In this document: positions 22,466-32,969 of the stretch, piece by piece
Position numbering within the stretch: position 1 is the first letter of the stretch
Layout of the letters: each line of letters opens with the position of its first letter
Origin: Petrosia ficiformis
Taxonomy: Eukaryota > Porifera > Demospongiae > Haplosclerida > Petrosiidae
DNA length: 64,000 nucleotides
NCBI GenBank assembly: GCA_947044365.1
Contig: OX345649.1
Span: 4,190,905-4,254,904, forward strand
Reading direction: 5' to 3'
Translations under genes and position numbers: made by a program
Notes under the pieces: model-generated
The model's database searches: none
What the model was told of the DNA's origin: nothing
The model's input: the letters and a program-made list of their open reading frames with translations, nothing else

Positions 22466-25400
22466 CATACATACATATACATACGTACGTATGTACATAC
22501 ATACATACATACATACATACATACATACATACATACATACATACATACATACATACACACATGTACATACATATACATACATACATACATACATACATAC
22601 ATACATACATACATACATACATACATACATAATTACATGTACATACATATACACATAATATGCATGCATATATACATGCATATATACATATACATGTATA
22701 CATACATACACTCATGCATATATTTATATTTTACCAGTCAAGAGCAGACAATCTCGAAGAAAGACTTCTGAGATAGAACGACAGAATACTGAAGATGAAC
22801 TGAGACCATTTTTACTAGAAGAAGAAGTGAGGAATTTGACGAACTCCCTCCAAAATGAAAGAAGACGTACTTCACGTTTAATGAAAGTCATTGAACAGAG
22901 AATGCAGAGAAGGTCAATATGATATATCTAACCTATCTAAGTGCTAAGATGTCTATATATTTCTTTATCGATGGAGTGAATTGTGACAACACTAGCAACA
23001 ACAATGGAGAAAAAAATCCTTTCCCAACAGTGGTCGGGTCGGGTCGCTCATGGCTTAGTCTCTGTCCTAGTGGCTTAGATAATAGAACAATGACCTTAGC
23101 AAGCCAGAGCTGTGGGTTTAGCTCCCACATGTGAATTCTCCATCTTTTCTCCTATAGTTTTAATTAAGCATAGATGTACATTGTATTCATGTGTACATAA
23201 AGACTTACACATACACATACATTTAGCAATCACTCATTCACAACAGTTTAATATTATGAATGAACAATTGTACTACAGTCTAGATCAACCAGATGGTGAC
23301 AGTCAAATATGTAGTCCCAATATTCCATCGTATCTGTTGACCGGAGACAAGAATCCAACTTTAGATGAATGTAAAAATATCATTGTAGAGCTACAAGCCA
23401 AGACTCAACAACAAAGTCATGAGGTATTATACGATTATTGTATTGATACAGCTTTGTAGAGACACATATCCATACTATTAAATATGGGGATGAGAATGAG
23501 ATGAAAAAGAAGTGTATTAATGACATTGATTAGCATGCGGATTCCAAAATCATTTAATATGAGAATGAGGATGAGATGGAAGAGAAGTGTATAAATGACA
23601 ATTTGAATTCTGAATATGGGAATGAGGATGAGATGAAAGAGAAGTATATAAATTACATTGATTAGCATTTGGATTCCCATACGTGTACCATTGAATATGG
23701 GAATGAGGATGAGAACTAAGAGAAGTACATGTATATAAATTACATTGATTAGCATTTGGATTCCCATACCATTGAATATGGGAATGAGGATAAGGTTGAA
23801 GTGAAGTATATAGATTATCATTCTCTTCAGTTTAAGTTTCAATCATCTTCTCCAGTTAACCCAGTTGAAAGCAGATTTACAAGATTTACTCTATTCTGAT
23901 AAATGGACACCAGATGCTTACCTCATAGCTAGAGCTTATGTACCAGAAGATGAAGATAAGCATACTCAATCACCTCAGTACTCCACTGATACAGGGTACA
24001 ATATTATGTACTATGATATGAGCTTTTACCAAATATTACAATGACCAATTGTGTTACCGTATATTATTTATTTCATTACTTCTTCATTTAACATCATGGA
24101 ATGTGTATAATTATAAGAATAAAGCTTAAATTAACTGGTACCAGTAGCAATTACATTGTATTTACTACTAAAGGTCATTCACATTCAACATGACCTCAAA
24201 AAAATGTTCATGACTTTAGTTTGGAATGATGAACAACACCATTTTCATATAATTATCCTTCCCGTTTTTTTTTTGTGTATGTTAAATTCAAATCATTGCT
24301 TCATTATTGAGTTACAGTATAAACATGTATTAACATTATGATATTGAACTATACACTATGTTACATATAAAGTCATCATATCCTAATTTTGAGGTCATCG
24401 TTTGTATACTCATTACAAATAGTACAAATAATTATAGTAGTAGCTAATAGTATCAAGTATTTAAGAAGTAATGGGCACACACACACACACACACACATAC
24501 ATGTAGCATCATGTACATGCAGTTGCAGTCAAGTACTCTATGTAAATCCAATACTGATAAACAGATCCCATTATCACTATAGCAGAGTTTTTGATAAGCT
24601 CATATGGTGCACCATTGGCCCAAAGAGCTTCTTATTTGGCACTGCACAGTTCTCTCTTTGGGTCAGATGGCACAGTTAATTATGCTTATCATTATATTGT
24701 CACTACATTAAGTTCACTAACAGCATTAACTGTCTGTTAATTGGCTCAAGATGTACTCTCAAATGCGCACACACTAACCATTGTTGAACCAATTTGGCCC
24801 ATGCTTCAAAACATATCAAAACCTACTCTGTACTATAGTGCTAACTGCTAATGTTTATAGTATCTGAGTTATACGTATATATGTGTATGTGTTTGATGGT
24901 AGAGTCATATTATAATTATATTCTCTGTAGACCAACATTACCAGAAATCACAGGAAAACGAAAAGAGAATGTGTGAGTTAAATACCTCAATCTTTCTTTT
25001 CATAGTTTGTTTAGTTGTAACGAGCCAGACCTTCCCTCTTGAAAATCTGACAATGGTCTAGTAGCATACCATTGTAATATGTAATGTATATTTATTCTGT
25101 AGATTGCACATATCGTATTCCACTTAACTTTGATCTCACTGGTACCATCCCATATTCCTTCAATGGGACAATACAGGACTGTAAAGAGGGGAGTAGTGAG
25201 GGTAAAGGGAGCAATTTGCTTTGGGCCGCCAAAACATATTAGAACTTTTAACATTTCAATATTCTCTCGAAATTCAAATTTTTACCCTGAAGTATATATA
25301 GCCTTGGTATTGATTTTCTTCATTGCAAAATCTATCGTTTCAGATTAGGCCAAAACTTTTCATAGAGTTAGATAATGATGTTCTTATTATGTTTCTAAAG

Positions 25401-25740
25401 TGGTTTTGTTATATACATGGATCACATATTAAGACCTTCTTGCCCAGGTATCCCAGTTCCTTTTAGCAGGCCTGGGACAGCAAGTCAACTTGCTTCTTGA
25501 TACTTCCCCTGTCGTTAGATTTTCAAGGTCTAGCTCACTAGACTAGTAGAATGTGTACACATAATATATGCACTACTTTTGTACTACAGAAAAGAGAAAG
25601 CTTATTGTAGAGTTCATGAGAGTGTTCACCTCCCTGCTCTAAGGCCACGTCTACCCAATCCTATCAGTGAGAGGCATCGACGAGCAATATCATTACAAAG
25701 AACCAGATTAGGGACATTTCCCAGAGACCAGTATTACTGA
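21040..25740 (+). CDS. CCDC74: CCDC74/CCDC92-family coiled-coil protein
   Basis: Seven exons: 21040-21287, 21972-22039, 22738-22912, 23279-23423, 23856-23995, 24931-24972 and 25590-25740. All phases agree, giving 322 codons and a TGA stop. The protein opens with a basic region and then a coiled-coil segment across the exon 1/2 junction containing LERSMSFL and SQHSDTLMHLHKEIERLKGE, which matches the CCDC74 motif with its L-E-K-S-x-x-F-L and Q-Q-H-S patterns. A second conserved part (TLDECKNIIVELQAK, then KADLQDLLYSDKWTPDAYL) and a C-terminal basic tail (LPALRPRLPNPISERHRRA) also fit CCDC74. Vertebrate CCDC74 proteins are linked to spindle microtubules and cilia. It shares a short divergent promoter with KIAA0753 copy B. 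Assignment rests on remembered family motifs; another CCDC92-like member is the main alternative. Confidence 0.8.
21575..21922. mobile_element. hAT-like MITE in CCDC74 intron 1 (family 3)
   Basis: Imperfect inverted ends CAGTGGCAGACGC and GCGTCTGCC-like CCGCCTCTG. The flanks GTTTCCAT (21567-21574) and GCCTCCAT (21923-21930) agree at six of eight positions, as expected for an old hAT target duplication. No coding capacity. Confidence 0.5.
22230..22640. repeat. (ACAT)n microsatellite in CCDC74 intron 2
   Basis: About 400 bases of nearly pure CATA tetranucleotide with a few interruptions (GTACAT, CGTACG). Long open frames on both strands here are artefacts of the repeat. Confidence 0.98.
23460..23820. 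repeat. ~75-bp tandem repeat in CCDC74 intron 4
   Basis: About four diverged copies containing GGGAATGAGGATGAGATGAA and TTACATTGATTAGCATTTGG. Confidence 0.85.
24168..24400 (-). mobile_element. Member of a ~240-bp dispersed repeat family
   Basis: In reverse orientation this matches 49430-49640, 52912-53155 and 63165-63415. Shared blocks include GTGTATAGTTTAATGTCATA, GAAAATGGTG and GTGAATGACCTTTAT. Near the ends are GACCTCA and TGAGGTC. There is no coding capacity, so it is probably a non-autonomous element. Confidence 0.65.
24583..24830. mobile_element. hAT-like MITE (family 1), complete
   Basis: Ends CAGAGTTTTTGATAAGC and ATCAAAACCTACTCTG are inverted. The flanks CACTATAG (24575-24582) and TACTATAG (24831-24838) form a 7/8 target duplication. 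The interior includes TTGGCCCAAAGAGCTTCTTA. Other copies: 55870-56093, 59353-59564, partials at 2442, 17092 and about 34018-34153. Confidence 0.8.
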
Positions 25741-26541
25741 TAATGTATGGTAGGCAATCCTTTTTATATCATAGTACTGATTATAACTCAATTTTTTTAA
25801 ATCAAGAAACAGATCAACATAAACAAGTGTATATAGAGAAAAAAACATCCCTATGATTGCTTTAGTGAAGATAAAAGTATCCTTATGACTGCTTTGTGGT
25901 GTCCAGCATTCAGTAATCATGGCTGACTTTATCAAGCATGAAAGACAACAGCTTATTATAGTTATTATTTTGATTATCTACTCTCCTGACCTTTCAAAGG
26001 ACCTTGTAGAATATAGGAATATATTTCAGGCAGAATAGCTAGCTATTAGTTCCAGTTTCTATGTAAGCTCAACAGCTTTCTTTCTGCTGGTTTGTAGAGC
26101 TTGATCGCGCGTTCTTTTACGCGCCACGCCCATTAATTGACCGAGCCCCCGAGAATGATGTAACTTCCTTAACTACGTATACAACGCATACTCGCGTAGG
26201 TGACACAAACATAATATATATATATATAATTATATATATATATATTATATATAAACATACATCGAACCCGTGGGAAAGCAATCATAGGGATGGCCCTACG
26301 GGCCATAAAAATACTAAATAAATTTTTGTATCTCAAGGAAAAAAATAATTGTCCTGTATGACGTATTGTGTGTATATTACAGGCTGTGTCATGAATGATA
26401 AGAGATTATGATGATATAATGTCAATATTGTTTGTAATTGTGTACAAATGAATCAATATGCCCTCTGTAATGAAGCTATAATTAACCCAAGTTAATATAC
26501 ATTATTATACATAAAGTGATAGTAAATGGTAATTACAATAC
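25741..26541. other. Intergenic region between CCDC74 and the DUF1917 gene
   Basis: A tail-to-tail gap. It holds a TA-rich palindromic stretch (about 26215-26265) and a short piece (26143-26180) that recurs in reverse at 50790-50826, so probably repeat-derived. No coding exon is seen. Confidence 0.6.
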
Positions 26542-27000
26542 CTAGTCTTTAAATTTTGGATTTCCTTTGTTCCATTCCAATGTCCTGCAAGTGACTTTAC
26601 CACTTCCATGACAAGTGTATTTTCCAGAAATGGTTGCTTCATCTGTTTTATATCTGATGGTTTGACATACAATAGGAATGAGTTTCAGTCCAACTTCATC
26701 CACGTCTTCTGCTGTAGTATATACACATATCACTTTCGTATCAGGACTTGTAGCATTTGGATTGTACTTCATAGTTGCAGTTTTTGCACCTGTTGCTCCC
26801 AACTCTCCAGACTCCACAACTTTCCGTATCTTCTCCCAAGTCTCATCAATTCTCGACTTGTGTTTGAACACAAGCCATTTGCCTAATGTTTCACCTTTAT
26901 CACGAATTGATGGTGGTGGATCTTGCCATATCCAGTGAGCATCGTATGTTTCAGTAGGCTTTCTCAAATCTGTGGTGATTATTCTGTTGTAGCTAGCCAT
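26542..27000 (-). CDS. DUF1917 / UPF0696 (C11orf68, BLES03)-family protein, single exon
   Basis: An uninterrupted 152-codon frame starting MASYNRIITTD. Three blocks resemble the UPF0696/DUF1917 family, whose solved human member has an eIF4E-like fold: LGKWLVF (about residues 39-45), VICVYT in the middle and YKTDEATISGKY near residue 117. The molecular function of the family is not established. The protein is shorter than human C11orf68 (~290 residues), which has extra N-terminal sequence. The gene has no visible intron, unlike its neighbours, and a TATA-like ATTTATATG lies ~10 bases before the start codon. It is convergent with CCDC74. An intronless state could reflect retrocopy or transfer, but nothing else shows this. 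Confidence 0.65.
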   Translation of the reverse strand: MASYNRIITTDLRKPTETYDAHWIWQDPPPSIRDKGETLGKWLVFKHKSRIDETWEKIRKVVESGELGATGAKTATMKYNPNATSPDTKVICVYTTAEDVDEVGLKLIPIVCQTIRYKTDEATISGKYTCHGSGKVTCRTLEWNKGNPKFKD

Positions 27001-27390
27001 AGCATATAAATGAGACTGTAAACAATTCTAAACATACATGTGTTCCTAACTATTAACCATTATTAATAATTAATTAATAATTATTAATAATTATTAATAA
27101 TGTAATTTTTAATAGTAAATTAGTAAAATGACATCAAATAATAGTGGTCTAGCTTAATACTCCTTTAGGCAGCATTAATCTAGGCAAGCATAGTACATTT
27201 TAAAAGCAAGGTAAAGATTAAGCTGGTGATGTCGAGATCTCTGTTCTACTATGCCAAAGACAGAAGGACTATAGCTCCCCCCTTTATTTCAAAAAAATGT
27301 TTTCAAATTCTATATTTATTTTTTATATTCGAGCTATACAATTTATACATAGATAGTAAGTATAAACAAGAAAATAACTTAATTTGAATA

Positions 27391-27628
27391 AATCATCCAA
27401 TTTTGGATGATTCTAATAATTTTGATAAATCATCCAAATTTGAATGATTTCAGTAAATTGAAGAAATCATCCAAATTTGGATGATTTTAATAAATCATCC
27501 AATTTTGGATGATTTTAATTCGTTCAACTTATTTAAATCATCCAAATTTGGATAATTTGTAAGTTATAAGAATCATCCAAGTTTGAATGATTTTTCAACT
27601 TATCCTAACATACAAATTTGGATGATTT
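27391..27628. repeat. Array of seven 24-bp palindromes
   Basis: The palindrome AAATCATCC-AAATTT-GGATGATTT recurs at about 27391-27412, 27427-27450, 27464-27487, 27492-27515, 27535-27558, 27570-27593 and 27606-27628 (last one partial). Centres are 28-43 bases apart. The palindromes are much better conserved than the spacers. Neither neighbour gene overlaps it. Confidence 0.9.
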
Positions 27629-27673
27629 GATTAACTGGAAAGAATTAGGTAACTTGTGTTTTTGATGTAATAG

Positions 27674-27748
27674 GCATTCTTTCCGTGCTCCAAACTAGTC
27701 GGATCTATTGTGGAAGTTCAGTGGAGGCTGTAGTAAAAGATGTGATAG
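27674..27748 (+). other. Possible orphan exon
   Basis: A 75-base block of higher GC than its surroundings lies between an acceptor-like TGTAATAG and a donor GTATGT. One frame is open and reads SVLQTSRIYCGSSVEAVVKD. I do not recognise it. It could be a real exon of an unidentified gene cut by the neighbouring foldback element, or chance. Confidence 0.3.
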
Positions 27749-28254
27749 GTATGTAAAAGATCAACTACCTTAATTAAGCCTACTTAATAATCAGTGGACA
27801 CAGTTATTAACAGTAAGCTTAAAGTGTGTATATTAATTATTATTATTGTATAATTTCCTTTTCATTTTTGTGTATGTACACTTATCTTATGACATAGAGT
27901 TTCCCCACATATTAGTGAAATAACCTATCATAAACCACAGCCATTACAAAAGCTAAAATGATATTATTTATTATTAGATTGAAATGAACACATAAATAAT
28001 GAAACAAAAAATACTAACGTATAAATAAATTCATGATTATTGCTGACTAATCTAGCTATAAAAACAAAATAAATGTACACTATAATTAATAATCAAAACA
28101 ATTATTGTAATGTGGTTAAGTGGTCAAGTCTGAAACACAAGAAGTAACTGTGACAATAGTAGTGTATATTGTTAAAGATAAATAGTGATGTAAAAAACAA
28201 AATAATAATAAGCAGAAATAAACTACAAAAAATTAAAGAGAAATTAAAATCTGC

Positions 28255-30020
28255 TGGACTGGAGTACTCAGTGGATGAGGTAGACTGGAATTGAAGCACT
28301 GGATGAGGTAGACTAGCACTAGAACACTGGATGAGGGGGGGTAGACTAGAACTGGAACACTGGATGAGGTAGAATGGAACCGGAGCACTGAATGAGGTAG
28401 ACTGGAACTGCAGCACTGGATGAAGTAGACTGGATCTGAAGCACTGGATGAGGTAGACTGGAACCGGAGCACTGGATCAGGAAGACTGGAACTGCAGCAC
28501 TGGATGAAGTAGACTGGATCTGAAGCACTGGATGAGGTAGACTGGAACCGGAGCACTGGATCAGGAAGACTGGAACTGCAGCACTGGATGAAGTAGACTG
28601 GATCTGAAGCACTGGATGAAGTAGACTAGAACTGGAACACTGGATGAGGTAGAATGGAACCGGAGCACTGAATGAGGTAGACTGGAACTGCAGCACTGGA
28701 TGAAGTAGACTGGATCTGAAGCACTGGATGAGGTAGACTGGAACCGGAGCACTGGATCAGGAAGACTGGAACTGCAGCACTGGATGAAGTAGACTGGATC
28801 TGAAGCACTGGATGAGGTAGACTGGAACCGCAGCACTGGATCAGGAAGACTGGAACTGCAGCACTGGATGAAGTAGACTGGATCTGAAGCACTGGATGAA
28901 GTAGACTAGAACTGGAACACTGGATGAGGTAGAATGGAACCGGAGCACTGAATGAGGTAGACTGGAACTGCAGCACTGGATGAAGTAGACTGGATCTGAA
29001 GCACTGGATGAGGTAGACTAGAACTGGAACACTGGATGAGGTAGAATGGAACCGGAGCACTGAATGAGGTAGACTGGAACTGAAGCACTGGATGAGGAAG
29101 ATTGGAACTGCAGCACTGGATGAAGTAGACTGGAACTGCAGCACTGGATGAAGTAGACTGGATCTGAAGCACTGGATGAGGTAGACTGGAACCGGAGCAC
29201 TGGATCAGGAAGACTGGAACTGCAGCACTGGATGAAGTAGACTGGATCTGAAGCACTGGATGAAGTAGACTAGAACTGGAACACTGGATGAGGTAGAATG
29301 GAACCGGAGCACTGAATGAGGTAGACTGGAACTGCAGCACTGGATGAAGTAGACTGGATCTGAAGCACTGGATGAGGTAGACTAGAACTGGAACACTGGA
29401 TGAGGTAGAATGGAACCGGAGCACTGAATGAGGTAGACTGGAACTGCAGCACTGGATGAAGTAGACTGGATCTGAAGCACTGGATGAGGTAGACTGGAAC
29501 CGGAGCACTGGATGAGGAAGATTGGAACTGCAGCACTGGATGAAGTAGGCTGGAACTGCAGCACTGGATGAAGTAGACTGGATCTGAAGCACTGAATGAG
29601 GTAGACTGGAACTGCAGCACTGGATGAAGTGGACTGGATCTGAAGCACTGGATGAGGTAGACTGGAACCGGAGCACTGGATCTGAAGTACTGGATGAGGT
29701 AGACTGGAACCGGAGCACTGGATCAGGAAGACTGGAACTGCAGCACTGGATGAAGTAGACTGGATCTGAAGCACTGGGTAAACTAGAACCGGAGCACTGG
29801 ATCAGGAAGACTGGAACTGCAGCACTGGATGAAGTAGACTGGATCTGAAGCACTGGATGAAGTAGACTAGAACTGGAACACTGGATGAGGTAGAATGGAA
29901 CCGGAGCACTGAATGAGGTAGACTGGAACTGCAGCACTGGATGAAGTAGACTGGATGAGGTAGACTGGAACTGGAGCACTGGATCAGGAAGACTGGAACT
30001 GGAGCTGGACCACTGGATGA
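28255..30020. repeat. 28-bp tandem array, left arm
   Basis: Roughly 60 copies of units such as AGCACTGGATGAGGTAGACT plus GGAACCGG. Variants (GGATCAGGAAG, TGGATCTGA, AACTGCAGC) are arranged in higher-order blocks of three to six units. Because 3 x 28 is divisible by three, long spurious open frames run through it. Confidence 0.95.
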
Positions 30021-30292
30021 GCTGGAACTGCCCCACACGGGGCTGGATCTAGTGACTTGAAGAGACCTCCGGCGTCCCCAACCTGGGCATCGGTATACTC
30101 ATTGTCCTGCATTCCTACAACCAGGGCTGGACTAGCCACCACAAAAAAAAAATTAAAAAAAAAATAAAAATTTAAATAAAAAAAAAATAAAAAATGGGTG
30201 GCTAGCCAACCCTGGTTGTAGGAATGAGGACAAATGAGTACACGAATTCCAAGTGAGGAGCACAAAAGCTGCAGCAAGTCACAGAAACAGAC

Positions 30293-30392
30293 CTGTGTGG
30301 AAGGAAAAGTAGTAAATGAACTGTTCAAAAAATTGACAAAGAATGGAAAAAATAGAGCAGAAAAGAGAAATAGATACGGAAAGAAAACTCAC
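30293..30392 (-). other. Intron-like segment inside the foldback left arm
   Basis: On the minus strand this 100-base stretch starts GTGAGTTTTC after CTTAAAAG and ends CCACACAG before GTCTGTTTC. The macrosatellite units have the same arrangement at the same place (for example 11318 down to 11220, 99 bases, GTAAGT to CTGCACAG, also followed by GTCTGTTTC). Conserved donor and acceptor positions suggest a spliced transcript. Confidence 0.5.
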
Positions 30393-30537
30393 CTTTTAAG
30401 GGAGAAGAGAGTGGATAGGTAGAGTACCTGTATAGAGAGAGAAAAACAGTATGCAAATTATACAGTATACGTTTTTTTACATAAATTATAGTGACACACG
30501 CATGGAAAGATTGACCTGTGGTTGTAGTATTCATGAT

Positions 30538-30690
30538 CCATAGTGACTTGAAGAGACCTTCGGTGTCCCCAACCTGGGCATCGGTATATTGATTGCTTCT
30601 TGGGTCTTGCTTTCTTTAATCTTGATCCATCTAGTGATTTAAAGAGACCTTCGGTGTCCCCAACCTGGGCATCGGTATCCACTTCTTGGT
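30538..30690. repeat. Two extra copies of the GTCCCCAACCTGGGCATCGG block
   Basis: The ~48-base block seen next to the hairpin (30033-30098) is repeated at 30541-30586 and 30634-30680 within the central part of the foldback. Its reverse complement is at about 31130-31180. Its function is unknown. Confidence 0.8.
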
Positions 30691-31194
30691 CTTGCAGTCT
30701 TGAATCTCTTGATCCATCTATCCACTTCTTCTTGGTCTTGCGCAGTCTTGATCCACTTCTTCTTGGTCTTGTCCTCTTCGGCTCTTGAGCCACAAATGTC
30801 GCATGCTTGAGATGCACTGCTTTTTATACAGGTGAGTTTTCTTTCCGTATCTATTTCTCTTTTCTGCTCTATTTTTTCCATTCTTTGTCAATTTTTTGAA
30901 CAGTTCATTTAAATGAGTACACGAATTCCAAGTGAGGAGCACAAAAGCTGCAGCAAGTCACAGAAACAGACCTGTGTGGAAGGAAAAGTAGTAATTTGTC
31001 CTCATTCCTACAACCAGGGTTGGCTAGCCACCCATTTTTTATTTTTTTTTTATTTTAATTTTAATTTTTTTTTTAATTTTTTTTTTGTGGTGGCTAGTCC
31101 AGCCCTGGTTGTAGGAATGCAGGACAATGAGTATACCGATGCCCAGGTTGGGGACGCCGGAGGTCTCTTCAAGTCACTAGATCCAGCCCCGTGT

Positions 31195-32345
31195 GGGGCA
31201 GTTCCAGCTCATCCAGTGGTCCAGTTCCAGTCTTCCTGATCCAGTGCTCCAGTTCCAGTCTACCTCATCCAGTGCTTCAGATCCAGTCTACTTCATCCAG
31301 TGCTGCAGTTCCAGTCTACCTCATTCAGTGCTCCGGTTCCATTCTACCTCATCCAGTGTTCCAGTTCTAGTCTACTTCATCCAGTGCTTCAGATCCAGTC
31401 TACTTCATCCAGTGCTGCAGTTCCAGTCTTCCTGATCCAGTGCTCCGGTTCTAGTCTACCCAGTGCTTCAGATCCAGTCTACTTCATCCAGTGCTGCAGT
31501 TCCAGTTTTCCTGATCCAGTACTCCGGTTCCAGTCTACCTCATCCAGTGCTTTAGATCCAGTCTACCTCATTCAGTGCTCCGGTTCCATTCTACCTCATC
31601 CAGTGTTCCAGTTCTAGTCTACTTCATCCAGTGCTTCAGATCCAGTCTACTTCATCCAGTGCTGCAGTTCCAGTCTACCTCATTCAGTGCTCCGGTTCCA
31701 TTCTACCTCATCCAGTGTTCCAGTTCTAGTCTACTTCATCCAGTGCTTCAGATCCAGTCTACTTCATCCAGTGTTGCAGTTCCAGTCTTCCCAGTGCTTC
31801 AGATCCAGTCTACTTCATCCAGTGCTGCAGTTCCAGTCTACTTCATCCAGTGCTGCAGTTCCAATCTTCCTCATCCAGTGCTCCGGTTCCAGTCTACCTC
31901 ATCCAGTGCTTCAGATCCAGTGCTCCGGTTCCAGTCTACCTCATCCAGTGCTTCAGATCCAGTCCACTTCATCCAGTGCTGCAGTTCCAGTCTACCTCAT
32001 TCAGTGCTTCAGATCCAGTCTACTTCATCCAGTGCTGCAGTTCCAGTCTACTTCATCCAGTGCTGCAGTTCCAATCTTCCTCATCCAGTGCTCCGGTTCC
32101 AGTCTACCTCATCCAGTGCTTCAGATCCAGTCTACTTCATCCAGTGCTGCAGTTCCAGTCTACCTCATTCAGTGCTCCGGTTCCATTCTACCTCATCCAG
32201 TGTTCCAGTTCTAGTCTACCTCATCCAGTGCTTCAGATCCAGTCTACTTCATCCAGTGCTGCAGTTCCAGTCTTCCTGATCCAGTGCTCCGGTTTCATTC
32301 CACCTCATCCAGTGTTCCAGTTCTAGTCTACTTCATCCACTGAGT
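31195..32345. repeat. 28-bp tandem array, right arm
   Basis: About 40 copies of the same 28-bp repeat in reverse orientation relative to 28255-30020. The unequal copy number shows that the arms expand or shrink independently. Confidence 0.95.
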
Positions 32346-32701
32346 ACTTCAGTCCAGAAAATTTTAATTTCTCTTTTAATTTTTTTGTAATTTATATACA
32401 TTTTTTATTTTTACACCACTATTTTTTAAATGTAATAATCTATATAATATTTTATAATCATTAATCTTTTATATACAATATATACTACTGTTGTCACTTG
32501 TGTTTCAGACTTTACCACATTACGTTTTGAAAATGTATAATTTATTTTGTTTTTATAGCTAGATTAGTCATGTTTATTTGCAATAATCATAAATTTGTAC
32601 TATACTGTTTTATAATGGCTTATAATTACTAGTTTTTGGTAATGGGCGTGGTTTAAATAGGTGTGGTTACAAGTTACTTTCAAGTTTCAAAGCAGGCAAG
32701 T

Positions 32702-32913
32702 ATGGGCAAAAAACAACACCAGAAAGACAAAATGTGAGTAATGACATAATTTTCATATAATATCTGAGCTATCATTAATTTTTATTCTATTAGGTATCTT
32801 ACATGTACAGAGTGGTCAACACTCTATGGCGGAAAAAAAGCAGGTACATAATACAAGATTATGTATTCATAACTAGTACAGCAAGCCCCCTCCATAAAAA
32901 GATAGGAAGATCT

Positions 32914-32969
<56 letters not shown>

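Larger units (their letters stand above)
28020..32612. mobile_element. Foldback-like large inverted repeat
   Basis: The left end (TGATTATTGCTGACTAATCT, AGCTATAAAAACAAAATAAA) recurs as the reverse complement at the right end (about 32545-32600). Inward come diverged AT-rich ends, then 28-bp tandem arrays (28255-30020 left, 31195-32345 right), a conserved block with GTCCCCAACCTGGGCATCGG, and a hairpin module. The central region is 30393-30830. Long inverted ends built of short tandem repeats are the hallmark of Drosophila foldback elements. No transposase is seen. Related modules make up the macrosatellite at 1-17 kb. Confidence 0.75.

Noticed and set aside
22142..22771. Long overlapping open frames on both strands (His/Thr/Tyr or Met/Tyr/Val/Cys repeats)
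   Set aside because: They are by-products of the ACAT microsatellite, whose frames contain no stop codons.
26262..26275. GAACCCGTGGG resembling a reversed tRNA T-loop
   Set aside because: No matching D-arm, anticodon arm or acceptor stem is present around it.
28102..30036. Open frames of up to 376 codons rich in Ser, Gln, Leu and Pro
   Set aside because: They follow the 28-bp array in several frames at once and repeat every 84 bases. No start context, domain or codon bias supports a protein.
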